From positions 509,673 to 573,672 of the forward strand of contig NZ_KQ948990.1 in the NCBI RefSeq assembly GCF_001514265.1: 64,000 nt of DNA, given 5' to 3'. The position numbers and the translations under genes are program-made. Below, piece after piece: positions 8,129 through 16,500 of the stretch (positions are counted from its first letter, which is position 1; each line of letters begins with the position of its first letter). This stretch comes from Streptomyces resistomycificus (GTDB lineage Bacteria > Actinomycetota > Actinomycetes > Streptomycetales > Streptomycetaceae). The notes under the pieces are model-generated. The model ran no database searches. It had not been told where the DNA came from and saw only the letters and a program-made list of their open reading frames with translations.

Positions 8129-9274
8129 TCACGCCGACCGCCCGAAGCCGATCGTCGGCACCGCCCGCCGCAACGGCCAGGGCCGCGCCGCCTCCTCCTC
8201 CGGTACCAGCCCCGCCAGGAACCCGTACCGCCGCAGCGCCGCGGGGTCCTGTCCCTCCACCGACTGCACCTTCCGCCACCACGCCCCGATCTCGGACCAG
8301 CCGGGCGCCGACAGCGAGCCGCCGAACTCCTGGACGGACAGCGCGGCCGTGAGGCCGGCGAACGCCAGCCGGTCGGCCAGCGGCCAGCCGGCCAGCGTCC
8401 CGGTGACGAAGCCCGCCACGAAGACGTCACCCGCCCCGGTCGGGTCGAGCGCCTCCACGGCGATCGCCGGGACCTCCGCCGTCTCCCCGGTCCGGCGGTC
8501 CACCGCGTACGCCCCCTCCGCACCGAGGGTGACGACGGCCAGCGGTACGTGATCGGTCAGGGCGTGCGCGGCCGCCTGCGGACAGGACGTGCCCGTGTAC
8601 CGCATCGCCTCCGCCGCGTTCGGCAGGAACGCCTCGCAGTGCTCCAGGTCGGCCAGCCCCGCCAGATCCCACGCCCCCGTGTCGTCCCACCCCACGTCAC
8701 CGAAGATCCGCGCCCCCTTGCGGGCGGCCTGCGCGATCCAGGGCGCCCGCCTGCCCGGCGTGAGCGAGGCGATGGCGGCACGCGCGCGGGGCGGACAGTC
8801 GGGAGCGGGCTCCTCGGGGGGCGGCTCGTGACCGTGGGAGACCATCGTGCGCTCCCCCTCGTACGCCATGGAGACGGTGACCGGGGAGTGCCAGCCGGGG
8901 GCCGTGCGGGACGGTGTGAGGTCGATGCCCTCGCCCGACTCCAGGGCGTCCCAGCAGTACTCGCCGTAGTGGTCGTCGCCGAACGCGGCCGCGAGGGAGG
9001 TTTTGAGGCCGAGGCGGGCCAGCGCGGTGGCCATGTTCGCCACACCACCGGGGCTCGACCCCATCCCCCGTGCCCAGGACTCGGTCCCGCGCACCGGGGC
9101 GGAGTCGAGCCCGGTGAAGATGATGTCGAGGAAGACGGGGCCCGTGAGATACACGTCCCACGGCGGGTCGTCGGGTGTGCGCAGGGCGGTGAGCGGGTCG
9201 ACCTGGACCCGATGGTTCCCGGCCTCTCCGAGGCGCGACAGTCCCTTTCCGGTGGACGCGGTGGACGCGATCAC
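8129..9274 (-). CDS. PfkB-family carbohydrate kinase
   Basis: This 381-residue ribokinase-fold kinase shows both family signatures: GGVANMATALARLGL near residue 75 and DPTGAGDVFVAGF near residue 275, which holds the catalytic Asp and anion hole. The sugar substrate cannot be read from the sequence. I placed the start at the GTG at 9274 because GGGAG stands six bases upstream; the reading frame can be extended to a TTG at 9301 without a ribosome site. It stands alone, with gaps of more than 150 bp on either side in which I see no genes. Confidence 0.85.
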   Translation of the reverse strand: MIASTASTGKGLSRLGEAGNHRVQVDPLTALRTPDDPPWDVYLTGPVFLDIIFTGLDSAPVRGTESWARGMGSSPGGVANMATALARLGLKTSLAAAFGDDHYGEYCWDALESGEGIDLTPSRTAPGWHSPVTVSMAYEGERTMVSHGHEPPPEEPAPDCPPRARAAIASLTPGRRAPWIAQAARKGARIFGDVGWDDTGAWDLAGLADLEHCEAFLPNAAEAMRYTGTSCPQAAAHALTDHVPLAVVTLGAEGAYAVDRRTGETAEVPAIAVEALDPTGAGDVFVAGFVTGTLAGWPLADRLAFAGLTAALSVQEFGGSLSAPGWSEIGAWWRKVQSVEGQDPAALRRYGFLAGLVPEEEAARPWPLRRAVPTIGFGRSA

Positions 9275-9478
9275 GGTGCGCTCCCTGACGTGCAGTGCCA
9301 ATCAGGCCAGTTTGCACCACGGCACCGACAACGCGCTGTCGTCACACCGTCGACGCAGGTCACGCCAGGAAGCCGCCGTCACGTCGGGCGGGGCGGCAGG
9401 TCACGTGTCCGGATCCGGTCCGAGGACGGTCGGGGCGACGCACCCGCGGGAGCGGGGGCGGGCGGAGGTGCCGGAGAG

Positions 9479-10768
9479 CTACCAGCGCGGCACGGCAGGT
9501 GTCTCCCACTCCGGCTCGGCGACCCGCATCGCCGCCGCGTCGTCCCGCTCACGCAGCGAACCGTCGTCGTCGAGCCACCGCTGGTGGAGGAGGGCGAGCC
9601 TGTCGCGGTCGAGTTCGACGCCGAGGCCGGGTGCGTCCGAGACGGCGACCCTGCCGCCTTCGAAGGTGAGGCGCTCGGTCAGGACGTCCTCCGACTGCCA
9701 GGGGTAGTGGGAGTCGCAGGCGTGGTGGAGGTTGGGGACGGTGGACGCGACATGGGTCATGGCGGCCAGCGAGATCCCCAGGTGGGTGTTGGAGTGCATG
9801 GACACCCCGACGCCGAACGTGCGGCAGATCGCGGCGAGTTGCTGGGTGTTGCGCAGCCCGCCCCAGTAGTGGTGGTCGGACAGCACCACCTGGACGGCAC
9901 CTCGGGTGAAGGCCTCCTTGATCTCGGCGAAGGTCGTCACGCACATGTTGGTGGCCAGCGGCACGTCGGTGGCGGCGGCGACCTCGGCCATGGCGGGCGT
10001 GCCGAGCGCCGGGTCCTCCAGGTACTCGAGCACGTCCCCGAGTTCCTCGGCCACCCTCAGCGAGGTCTGCACGGACCAGGCGCCGTTGGGGTCGAGACGG
10101 AGCGGGTGTCCGGGGAAGGCCTCGGCCAGCGCCTTGATCGCGGCGATCTCCTCGTCCGGCGGGAAGACACCGCCCTTGAGCTTGAAGGAGGTGAAGCCGT
10201 AGCGCTCGGTGAAGAGACGGGCCTGCTCGACGACCCCGGCCGGGTCGATCGCGGCACCCCAGTCGTCCTTCTCGCAGGCCACGCCCTCCGGGTGGTCGGC
10301 CCACCGGTAGAACAGGTAGGCGCTGTACTCGACGGCGTCGCGCACCTTGCCGCCCAGCAGCGCGTGCACGGGCAGCCCGAGCGCCTTGCCGAGGGCGTCG
10401 AGGCAGGCCACCTCGAAGGCGGAGACGACGGACAGCCGCAGCTTGTCGGCGGTCTGGACGCCACGCAGTCCGCCGACGTCGACCTGGCCGAGGACGCGGG
10501 AGCTGTCGACGGCGACCTCGTCCGCCAGCGGGAACAGCCCGTTGAGGTCGCCCACCTGCCGGCCGACCAGCTTCCGGGCGAAGGGCCGGGCCAGCTCCAG
10601 GTACTTGGTGTCGCCGTACGTCTCGCCGACCCCGGTGATCCCGTCGGCCGTCACCACCTCGACGATGAGCCGGGGGGTGTAGGGCTGGTGCACGCCCTGC
10701 GTGTTCAGCAGCGGCGGGTCGGCGACCAGGATCGGCGTCAGACGGACGTCCGTGATGGCGAGGTTCAC
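9479..10768 (-). CDS. gudD: glucarate dehydratase (enolase superfamily)
   Basis: This 429-residue enolase-superfamily protein shows glucarate dehydratase hallmarks: the FKLKGG (KxK) base motif near 200, metal ligands in DPNGAW and LEYLEDP, then SDHHYWGG and the MHSNTHLGIS segment holding the second catalytic His. It converts D-glucarate to 5-dehydro-4-deoxy-D-glucarate. Its ATG overlaps the stop of the next enzyme gene upstream by four bases, so the two catabolic steps are co-translated. A divergent IclR-type gene probably controls both. A close uronate/aldarate dehydratase specificity such as galactarate cannot be excluded. Confidence 0.88.
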   Translation of the reverse strand: MNLAITDVRLTPILVADPPLLNTQGVHQPYTPRLIVEVVTADGITGVGETYGDTKYLELARPFARKLVGRQVGDLNGLFPLADEVAVDSSRVLGQVDVGGLRGVQTADKLRLSVVSAFEVACLDALGKALGLPVHALLGGKVRDAVEYSAYLFYRWADHPEGVACEKDDWGAAIDPAGVVEQARLFTERYGFTSFKLKGGVFPPDEEIAAIKALAEAFPGHPLRLDPNGAWSVQTSLRVAEELGDVLEYLEDPALGTPAMAEVAAATDVPLATNMCVTTFAEIKEAFTRGAVQVVLSDHHYWGGLRNTQQLAAICRTFGVGVSMHSNTHLGISLAAMTHVASTVPNLHHACDSHYPWQSEDVLTERLTFEGGRVAVSDAPGLGVELDRDRLALLHQRWLDDDGSLRERDDAAAMRVAEPEWETPAVPRW

Positions 10769-11706
10769 AGCGCGGCTCCTACGAGGTCGAGTCCGGTGGT
10801 CAGCAGCATCCTGAGGTCTGCCAGGTCGGCGGCCGAGGGGTCGGTGAGCGGGGCGCGCACGGGTCCCACCGGACGGCCGCGCAGCCGGGCCGCGGCCTTG
10901 ACCAGGGACACGGCGTACCCGGGCACCCGGTCGCGGAGTTCGACGAGCGGGACGTAGAAGTCGCGCAGCAGCTTGTCGACCGTGCCGTCGTCGCCGCCGC
11001 GGAGGGCGGTGAAGAAGGCGTTCGCGATCTCGGGGGCGAAGGCGTGGACGGCGGAGGAGTAGGCCGGGACGCCGACGGTGGCGTAGGCGCGGGCCTGGAT
11101 CTCGGCGGTGGCGGCCCCGTTGAAGAACAGGAAGCCCTCGGGCGCGGCCAGCGTGAGGCGCTGGAGCCGGTCGAGGTCGCTGTGGCCGTCCTTGAGGCCG
11201 ATGACGGTCGGGATGTCGGCGACGCGCCGCAGGGAGCAGGCCGTGAAGGCGACCTGGCCGCGCTGGTAGGCGATGAGCGGCAGCCGGGTGCGGGCCGCGA
11301 TCTGCTCCAGCTGGGCGACGAGCCCGTCCTGAGGGGCGGTGACGAGGTAGTGCGGCAGCACGAGCAGGGCGTCCGCCCCGGCGTCCTCGGCAATGCGGGC
11401 GAAGCGGACGGCCTGGGCCCAGCCGTATCCGATGCCGGCGACGACGGGCACGCGCCCGGCGGCCTCCTCGACCGCGATGGTGACGACCCGGCGGTACTCG
11501 TCCTCGTCCAGCGAGAAGAACTCGCCGGTGCCGCAGGCCGGGAAGACGGCGCCGGGGCCGGTGGCGATCCGGTCCGCGAGGTAGGCGCGGAAGCCGTCCG
11601 GGTCGAGGGAGCCGTCGTCGTGGAAGCTGGTGAGCGGGAACGACAGCACCCCGTTCGCCATCCCCTCCTCCAGTCGCCGCACCACCGTGCCCGTATCAGG
11701 ACTCAC
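10765..11706 (-). CDS. kdgD: 5-dehydro-4-deoxyglucarate dehydratase
   Basis: This DapA-superfamily class I lyase has 313 residues. Visible motifs are ACGTGEFFSL (substrate carboxylate loop), YQRG (catalytic Tyr region) and GLKDGHSDL with the Schiff-base Lys. Proteins with this GEFFSLDEDE signature are 5-keto-4-deoxy-glucarate dehydratases/decarboxylases yielding 2-oxoglutarate semialdehyde, the step after glucarate dehydratase, which is encoded next. The GTG start at 11706 has GGGAG eleven bases upstream; an internal Met at codon 16 is an alternative. A succinic-semialdehyde-type dehydrogenase to finish the pathway is not nearby. Confidence 0.87.
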   Translation of the reverse strand: MSPDTGTVVRRLEEGMANGVLSFPLTSFHDDGSLDPDGFRAYLADRIATGPGAVFPACGTGEFFSLDEDEYRRVVTIAVEEAAGRVPVVAGIGYGWAQAVRFARIAEDAGADALLVLPHYLVTAPQDGLVAQLEQIAARTRLPLIAYQRGQVAFTACSLRRVADIPTVIGLKDGHSDLDRLQRLTLAAPEGFLFFNGAATAEIQARAYATVGVPAYSSAVHAFAPEIANAFFTALRGGDDGTVDKLLRDFYVPLVELRDRVPGYAVSLVKAAARLRGRPVGPVRAPLTDPSAADLADLRMLLTTGLDLVGAAL

Positions 11707-11800
11707 GCCTCGTTCATCTCCCTATGTAGATCTCATCCACGTATGAAGATGGAGGTTAGATACGCGAACGATCCCCGTCAATGGGCCGGGCATCCGCGCT

Positions 11801-11806
11801 TACGAT
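11801..11806 (+). promoter_or_regulatory. candidate leaderless -10 box of the IclR gene
   Basis: TACGAT lies six bases before the ATG at 11813, and no ribosome-binding site is present, as expected for a leaderless message. The 106-bp gap to kdgD also holds the relatively AT-rich 11730-11760 segment, where the IclR operator and the kdgD promoter probably lie. Confidence 0.4.
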
Positions 11807-11812
11807 CGGCAC

Positions 11813-12673
11813 ATGTCGGAGACAGGCGGCGTCCGCGAAGTGAAGTCGGCCGCGCGCACGGTCGAGCTGCTCGAACTCCTCGCCGCGCGCGGCGACCGTC
11901 CGGCACGCCTGCAGGAGCTCGCGGACGAGCTGGGCGTGCCGCGCAGCTCGATGTACGCGCTGCTGCAGACCCTGATCTCACGCGGCTGGGTCCGCACGGA
12001 CGTCACCGGCTCCCTGTACGGCATCGGCATCCACGCCCTGCTCACCGGCACGAGCTATCTCGACTCCGACCCGCGCGTGCGGGTGGTGCGGCCGTATCTC
12101 GAAGAGGCGTCCCAGGCGCTGGGCGAGACGATCCACATGGGCCGCCTCGACGGCCGGGGCGTGGCGTATCTGGCGACACGCGAGTCGCACGAGTACCTGC
12201 GGACCATCAGCCGGGTCGGGCGGCGACTGCCGGCCCATGTCGGCGCGCTGGGCAAGGCGCTGCTGGCCGAGCGGGCCGACGCCGAGCTGCCGGAGGGGCC
12301 GTATGAGGCCCTCACCCCGAACTCCCACACCGGCAGGGAGTCCCTGCTGGCGGACCTCGCCGGGGTGCGCGCCCGGGGTTACTCGGTCGACCGGGAGGAG
12401 GGCGTCGTCGGCATCGTCGGTTTCGGCTTCGCCCTGCGCTACGACTCACCCGCCCAGGACGCCGTCAGCTGCTCGGTGCCGGTGGCCCGGCTGACGCCCG
12501 GGCACGAGGCGCGGATCGTCGCCGTGATGCGGGAGATCAGGAGCGGGATCGAGGCGACGGCGCCGGGCGCCGGGGGCGCGCCGCACTGGCGTCAGGACGC
12601 GCTGCGGGTGTGCGCGGGGACGCGGGAAAACGGGGTCGTCTACCCGACCTCACACACCCCAAACACAACATGA
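11813..12673 (+). CDS. IclR-family transcriptional regulator
   Basis: This 286-residue IclR protein has an N-terminal winged helix-turn-helix (VKSAARTVELLELLA through LGVPRSSMYALLQTLISRGWV, shown by its ends) and a C-terminal effector domain from about 90 to 245 with GETIHMGRLDG, LPAHVGALGKALLAE and GIVGFGFALR. It lies divergent to the kdgD-gudD operon, so it is probably the glucarate- or aldarate-responsive regulator of that operon (inference from position). Transcription appears leaderless. Confidence 0.88.
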   Translation: MSETGGVREVKSAARTVELLELLAARGDRPARLQELADELGVPRSSMYALLQTLISRGWVRTDVTGSLYGIGIHALLTGTSYLDSDPRVRVVRPYLEEASQALGETIHMGRLDGRGVAYLATRESHEYLRTISRVGRRLPAHVGALGKALLAERADAELPEGPYEALTPNSHTGRESLLADLAGVRARGYSVDREEGVVGIVGFGFALRYDSPAQDAVSCSVPVARLTPGHEARIVAVMREIRSGIEATAPGAGGAPHWRQDALRVCAGTRENGVVYPTSHTPNTT

Positions 12674-12806
12674 CTCAGATCACACCCCCTGCGTTTCTTT
12701 CCTGAACCGCGTGCTTGATACAAATTGGCCGCGCGTTCCTGTCCGTCGACGGTCGTCGCCCAATCCCCTTCTTGAGCCGCTTCTTTCGCATGCCCTGGGA
12801 ACGCCC

Positions 12807-14138
12807 GTGTCCACCCGCACCACCATGCCCTGGCCCCTCGTCGCCCTTTTCACGGCCGGGTACCTCGCCCCCTACCTCCTCCCGACCACGGTCGGCAGGC
12901 TCGACTCGGGGCTTCCGCTGTCCGCCACGCAGGCCGGAGCCGTCGGCAGTGCCCTGCTGCTGAGTTCGGCGTCGGCGGGGTTCCTGCTCGCGTCCCGGGT
13001 CGACCGCTTCGGCCCCCGCACCCTGGCCCGCGTCGGCCTCGCCCTCGCCGTCCTCGGCTACGGCACCGCCGCATTCAGCGCCTCCGTCCCCGCCGTGGTC
13101 GCTGGCGCGCTGCTCGGCGGCTTCGGCTCCGGTACGGCCACCACGGTCGCCGCCACCGGCATCGCCGGTCAGCCGGACCCGCACCGCACGACCACCCTGG
13201 GTCTGCTGAGCGTCTCCGCCCTCGCGGGGGCGGTCTACCTGACGGTGCCGCACCTCGGCTCCGGTCACGGCCAGCCCCTGGCCGCGATCGCGCTGACCGC
13301 CCTCGCCGTCTGGCCCCTGACGGGCCGTCTCCCGGTCCGTACGGCGGCCGCGGCCCCGCAGGCCCGCCGCAGCCGGAACCCGCTCCCCCACCTGCGGGCC
13401 GGTCTGGTCCTCGCCGCCGCCATGCTCTTCTGGTCGCTCGCGCAGAACTCCCTGTGGGGCGTCAGCGGTCGGATCGGCCTCACGCAGGCGCACCTCACGG
13501 AGGCGACGGTCGGCGCGGTCTTCGCCGTGGCCCTGGGCGCCGGACTCCTCGGGGTCGTCGGCGCGGGCGCGCTCGGGCCCCGGCTGGGCCGGGCGCTCCC
13601 GGTCGGAGCGGGGACGGTCCTCATCGCCGGCTGCATCGCCCTCAGCGCGTCCGCCACCGATCTGGCGACCTTCGCGGCCGGCGAGATCGCCTGGAACACG
13701 CTCTACCCGATCGTCCTGTCCTACGTCATCGGCCTGGCCGCCTCCCTCGACCCGCGGGGCCGTTGGGCGGTCCTGGTCGGCTCGGCGTCCTCGCTCGGCA
13801 CGGCGGCCGGTCCGCTGACCGGCAGTGTGCTGTCCGCGCAGGCCGGCTTCCCGGCCATGGGCACGATCCTCGCCCTGGGCCTGCTGGTCGTGGCCCTCCC
13901 CATCACCGCGGTGGCCCTGCACACCGGGGGGCGCCCCCTGCTCTCCGGCGCGGTACGCCGCCGGGTCGGCACCCCGGCCGCCGTGGTCGCCGCCTCGACC
14001 GGCACCCCGGCCGACGTGCTGCCGCAGCCCGAGCAGCCGGTGGTGGAGATCCCCATCGACACCGCGGCCGCCCCCACCCGGCAGGCCTACGACACGGCGG
14101 GACCCCGGCAGGCGGCAGCCACACCGGGGCCCTCGTGA
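12807..14138 (+). CDS. MFS transporter
   Basis: This roughly 443-residue membrane protein has about 12 predicted hydrophobic segments (for example PLVALFTAGYLAPYLL, AGAVGSALLLSSASAGFLL, AVVAGALLGGFGSG and MGTILALGLLVVALPITAVAL). It lacks enzymatic motifs and has a polar tail rich in Pro and Ala. The start was set at the GTG with GGGA seven bases upstream; the frame opens earlier at 12711. The substrate is unknown. The adjacent glucarate genes make an aldarate or sugar acid one possibility, but its own upstream gap of 133 bp suggests separate transcription; TACAAAT near 12718 could belong to a promoter. Confidence 0.8.
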   Translation: MSTRTTMPWPLVALFTAGYLAPYLLPTTVGRLDSGLPLSATQAGAVGSALLLSSASAGFLLASRVDRFGPRTLARVGLALAVLGYGTAAFSASVPAVVAGALLGGFGSGTATTVAATGIAGQPDPHRTTTLGLLSVSALAGAVYLTVPHLGSGHGQPLAAIALTALAVWPLTGRLPVRTAAAAPQARRSRNPLPHLRAGLVLAAAMLFWSLAQNSLWGVSGRIGLTQAHLTEATVGAVFAVALGAGLLGVVGAGALGPRLGRALPVGAGTVLIAGCIALSASATDLATFAAGEIAWNTLYPIVLSYVIGLAASLDPRGRWAVLVGSASSLGTAAGPLTGSVLSAQAGFPAMGTILALGLLVVALPITAVALHTGGRPLLSGAVRRRVGTPAAVVAASTGTPADVLPQPEQPVVEIPIDTAAAPTRQAYDTAGPRQAAATPGPS

Positions 14139-14155
14139 ACCGCCGCACGGTTCAC
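14135..14155. terminator. bidirectional hairpin between MFS and add genes
   Basis: GTGAACCG and CGGTTCAC form a perfect 8-bp stem around a 5-nt loop. The hairpin covers the stop codons of both convergent genes, which lie only 13 bp apart. There is no T-tract, as is usual for Streptomyces hairpin terminators. Confidence 0.5.
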
Positions 14156-15144
14156 CGGAAGTCGTACGCCTCCACCTCCGCCAGGTAGCGGGCCCGCCGC
14201 TCCTCGTCGTGCTCCAGGAAGGACGCGACGAAGGAGTTGCGGGCCAGCTCCCGAAGCCGGTCCTCGCCGAGGCCCAGCGTCTTGCGCACGGCGTCGAAGT
14301 TGTCGCCCGCGTAGCCGCCGAAGTAGGCCGGGTCGTCGGAGTTGACCGTGCACAGCAGCCCGGCGTCCATCATCACGGGCAGCGGGTGCTCGGAGAGGAC
14401 GTCGACGGCACGCAGCCGTACGTTGGACAGCGGGCACAGCGTCAGCGGGATCCGGTCCCGGACCAGACGGGCGACCAGCGCCTCGTCCTCCAGGCAGCGC
14501 AGCCCGTGGTCGATCCGCTCCACGCCGAGCACGTCCAGGGCCTCGGTGATGTACTCCGGCGGCCCCTCCTCGCCCGCGTGCGCCACCCGCCTCAGACCCA
14601 GGGCCGCCGCCGCGTCGTACACCTCACGGAACTTCACCGGCGGATGCCCGACCTCGGCCGAGTCCAGCCCGATCCCGACGATCCGGTCGAGGTAGGGCTT
14701 CGCCGCCTCCAGGGTCTCCAGCGCCGACTCGGCGGACTCGTCGCGCAGGAAGCACATGATCAGCTGCGTGGACACGCCGTGTGCGGCCTCGCTGTCGCCC
14801 AGCGCCCGCCACAGCCCCTCGACGACCGTCCCCATGCCGACCCCGCGCGCCATGTGGGCCTGCGGGTCGAAGAAGATCTCCGCGTGCCGCACACCCTGCG
14901 CGGCGGCCCGCGCGAGATAGGCGTTCGCGAGGTCCGTGAAGTCCTGCTCGGTGCGGAGCACGGCCATGAGCTCGTAGTACAGGTTCAGGAAGGACTGGAG
15001 GTCCTCGAACTGGTACGCCTTGCGGAGCTCGTCCGTGTCGGCGTAGGGCAGCTCGACACCGTTGCGGGTGGCCAGCTCGAAGGCCAGCTCCGGCTCCAGG
15101 GTGCCTTCGATGTGCAGGTGCAGTTCAGCTTTGGGGAGGGGCAT
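14152..15144 (-). CDS. add: adenosine deaminase
   Basis: This 330-residue amidohydrolase carries zinc-binding HLHIEG at about 10-15, the VAHAGEEGP motif (about 187-195) and the VNSDDPAYFGG metal/catalytic block near 268-278. HGLRCLED and TLCPLSNVRL are also canonical for adenosine deaminases. It deaminates adenosine or deoxyadenosine to inosine. Proteins with this short form can also deaminate adenine. The ATG at 15144 lies 20 bases after the rnz-like gene, with which it probably forms a transcription unit. Confidence 0.9.
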   Translation of the reverse strand: MPLPKAELHLHIEGTLEPELAFELATRNGVELPYADTDELRKAYQFEDLQSFLNLYYELMAVLRTEQDFTDLANAYLARAAAQGVRHAEIFFDPQAHMARGVGMGTVVEGLWRALGDSEAAHGVSTQLIMCFLRDESAESALETLEAAKPYLDRIVGIGLDSAEVGHPPVKFREVYDAAAALGLRRVAHAGEEGPPEYITEALDVLGVERIDHGLRCLEDEALVARLVRDRIPLTLCPLSNVRLRAVDVLSEHPLPVMMDAGLLCTVNSDDPAYFGGYAGDNFDAVRKTLGLGEDRLRELARNSFVASFLEHDEERRARYLAEVEAYDFR

Positions 15145-15164
15145 CAAAGCATCGTACGGCCGCT

Positions 15165-16070
15165 TTACCGGCGTTTCGGAACCGGGACCCTGAGCAGGTC
15201 GTGGGCGACGGTCAACTCGCCTTCGTACCCGGCCGACCGCGCCTGCCGTTCGAACTCGTCCGGTTCGGAGTAACGCTGGCTGAAGTGGGTGAGCACCAGG
15301 TGCCGTACGCCGGCGTCCCGGGCCACCCGGGCGGCCTGGCCGGCCGTCAGATGGCCGTGGTCCGTGGCCAGTTGCTCGTCCTCGTCGAGGAACGTCGACT
15401 CGATGACCAGCATGTCGCAGCCCTCGGCCAGCGCGTGCACGCCCTCGCACAGCCGGGTGTCCATGACGAACGCGAAGCGCTGTCCGCGGCGGATCTCGCT
15501 GACGTCGTCGAGGCGGACGCCGTCGAGCGCACCCTCGCGGTGCAGGCGGCCGACGTCCGGGCCCTTGATGCCGTGCGCGGCGAGCCGGTCGGGCAGCATG
15601 CGGCGGCCGTCGGGCTCCACGAGGCGATAGCCGTAGGACTCGACGGGATGGGAGAGCCTGCGGGCCTCCAGGGTGTAACCGCCCGGTTCGGCGATCACCC
15701 CGTCGGCGCCGACCGGCGCCTGGAGGAGCTCGACCGTCTCGCGGTAGGCGGTGGCGTACCGCAGCCGGTCGAAGAACCGCTGCCCGGACTTCGGGTAGTG
15801 GGCGGTGACCTGGTGTGGGACCCGGTCGAGGTTGATGCGCTGGATCACTCCGGCGAGGCCCAGCGAGTGGTCCCCGTGGAAGTGGGTGACGCAGATCCGG
15901 TGCAGGTCGTGCGCGGCGACCCCGGCACGCAGCATCTGCCGCTGCGTGCCCTCGCCGGGGTCGAAGAGGATGCCCTCGCCGTCCCACCGCAGCAGATAGC
16001 CGTTGTGGTTGCGGTGCCGGGTCGGGACCTGGCTTGCGGTGCCGAGGACGACCAGTTCACGTACGGACAC
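15165..16070 (-). CDS. rnz: ribonuclease Z (tRNA 3' endonuclease)
   Basis: This 301-residue metallo-beta-lactamase fold protein starts [19 protein letters not shown] and carries [11 protein letters not shown] (about 62-72), MDTRLC and LTHFSQRY, the zinc-ligand set of RNase Z. It removes the 3' trailer of tRNA precursors. This is relevant here because the tRNA-Ala genes in the window lack an encoded CCA. The GTG start has GGATAGG five bases upstream and is six bases after the HIT gene. Confidence 0.9.
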   Translation of the reverse strand: MSVRELVVLGTASQVPTRHRNHNGYLLRWDGEGILFDPGEGTQRQMLRAGVAAHDLHRICVTHFHGDHSLGLAGVIQRINLDRVPHQVTAHYPKSGQRFFDRLRYATAYRETVELLQAPVGADGVIAEPGGYTLEARRLSHPVESYGYRLVEPDGRRMLPDRLAAHGIKGPDVGRLHREGALDGVRLDDVSEIRRGQRFAFVMDTRLCEGVHALAEGCDMLVIESTFLDEDEQLATDHGHLTAGQAARVARDAGVRHLVLTHFSQRYSEPDEFERQARSAGYEGELTVAHDLLRVPVPKRR

Positions 16071-16076
16071 GGTGAC

Positions 16077-16430
16077 CTATCCGGGGGGCCACTGCAGGCC
16101 ACGGCCGCCGAGGACGTGCGCGTGGGCGTGCCAGACGGTCTGGCCGGCGCCGCTGCCGGTGTTGAAGACGACGCGGTAGCTGTCCAGCTTCTCCTCGTCG
16201 GCGATCGCCTGGGTCTCGCGCAGCACGTCGGCGGCGAGCTCCGGGGCGGCCGTGGCGAGGGCTGCGGCGTCCTTGTGGTGGGCCTTCGGGATCACCAGCA
16301 CGTGGGTCGGCGCCTGAGGGTTGATGTCCCGGAACGCCACGGTCGTCTCGGTCTCACGGACGATCGTCGCCGGGATGCTCCCCGCGACGATCTTGCAGAA
16401 CAGACAGTCGTCCTGCGGTTCGCCTGCCAT
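16077..16430 (-). CDS. HIT-family protein
   Basis: This 117-residue histidine-triad protein has the zinc-type CLFCKIVAG start and the HAHAHVLGG triad at about 102-110. HIT proteins hydrolyse nucleoside phosphoramidates or related mononucleotides. It has a good ribosome site (GGAGG seven bases before ATG). It starts the HIT-rnz-add run on the minus strand; a HIT gene near dnaJ and phoH is common in actinobacteria. Confidence 0.92.
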   Translation of the reverse strand: MAGEPQDDCLFCKIVAGSIPATIVRETETTVAFRDINPQAPTHVLVIPKAHHKDAAALATAAPELAADVLRETQAIADEEKLDSYRVVFNTGSGAGQTVWHAHAHVLGGRGLQWPPG

Positions 16431-16500
16431 GCGTGTGCCTCCTTCACGCCGGTGATCTCTTGTAGGGGGATGCTATCGAGGTGGGCGCCCACCGCGGCGG

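Noticed and set aside
8549..10957. Long open frame of about 800 codons on the plus strand opposite PfkB and glucarate genes
   Set aside because: Shadow frame from third-position GC bias; the minus strand carries clear enzyme motifs over the entire stretch.
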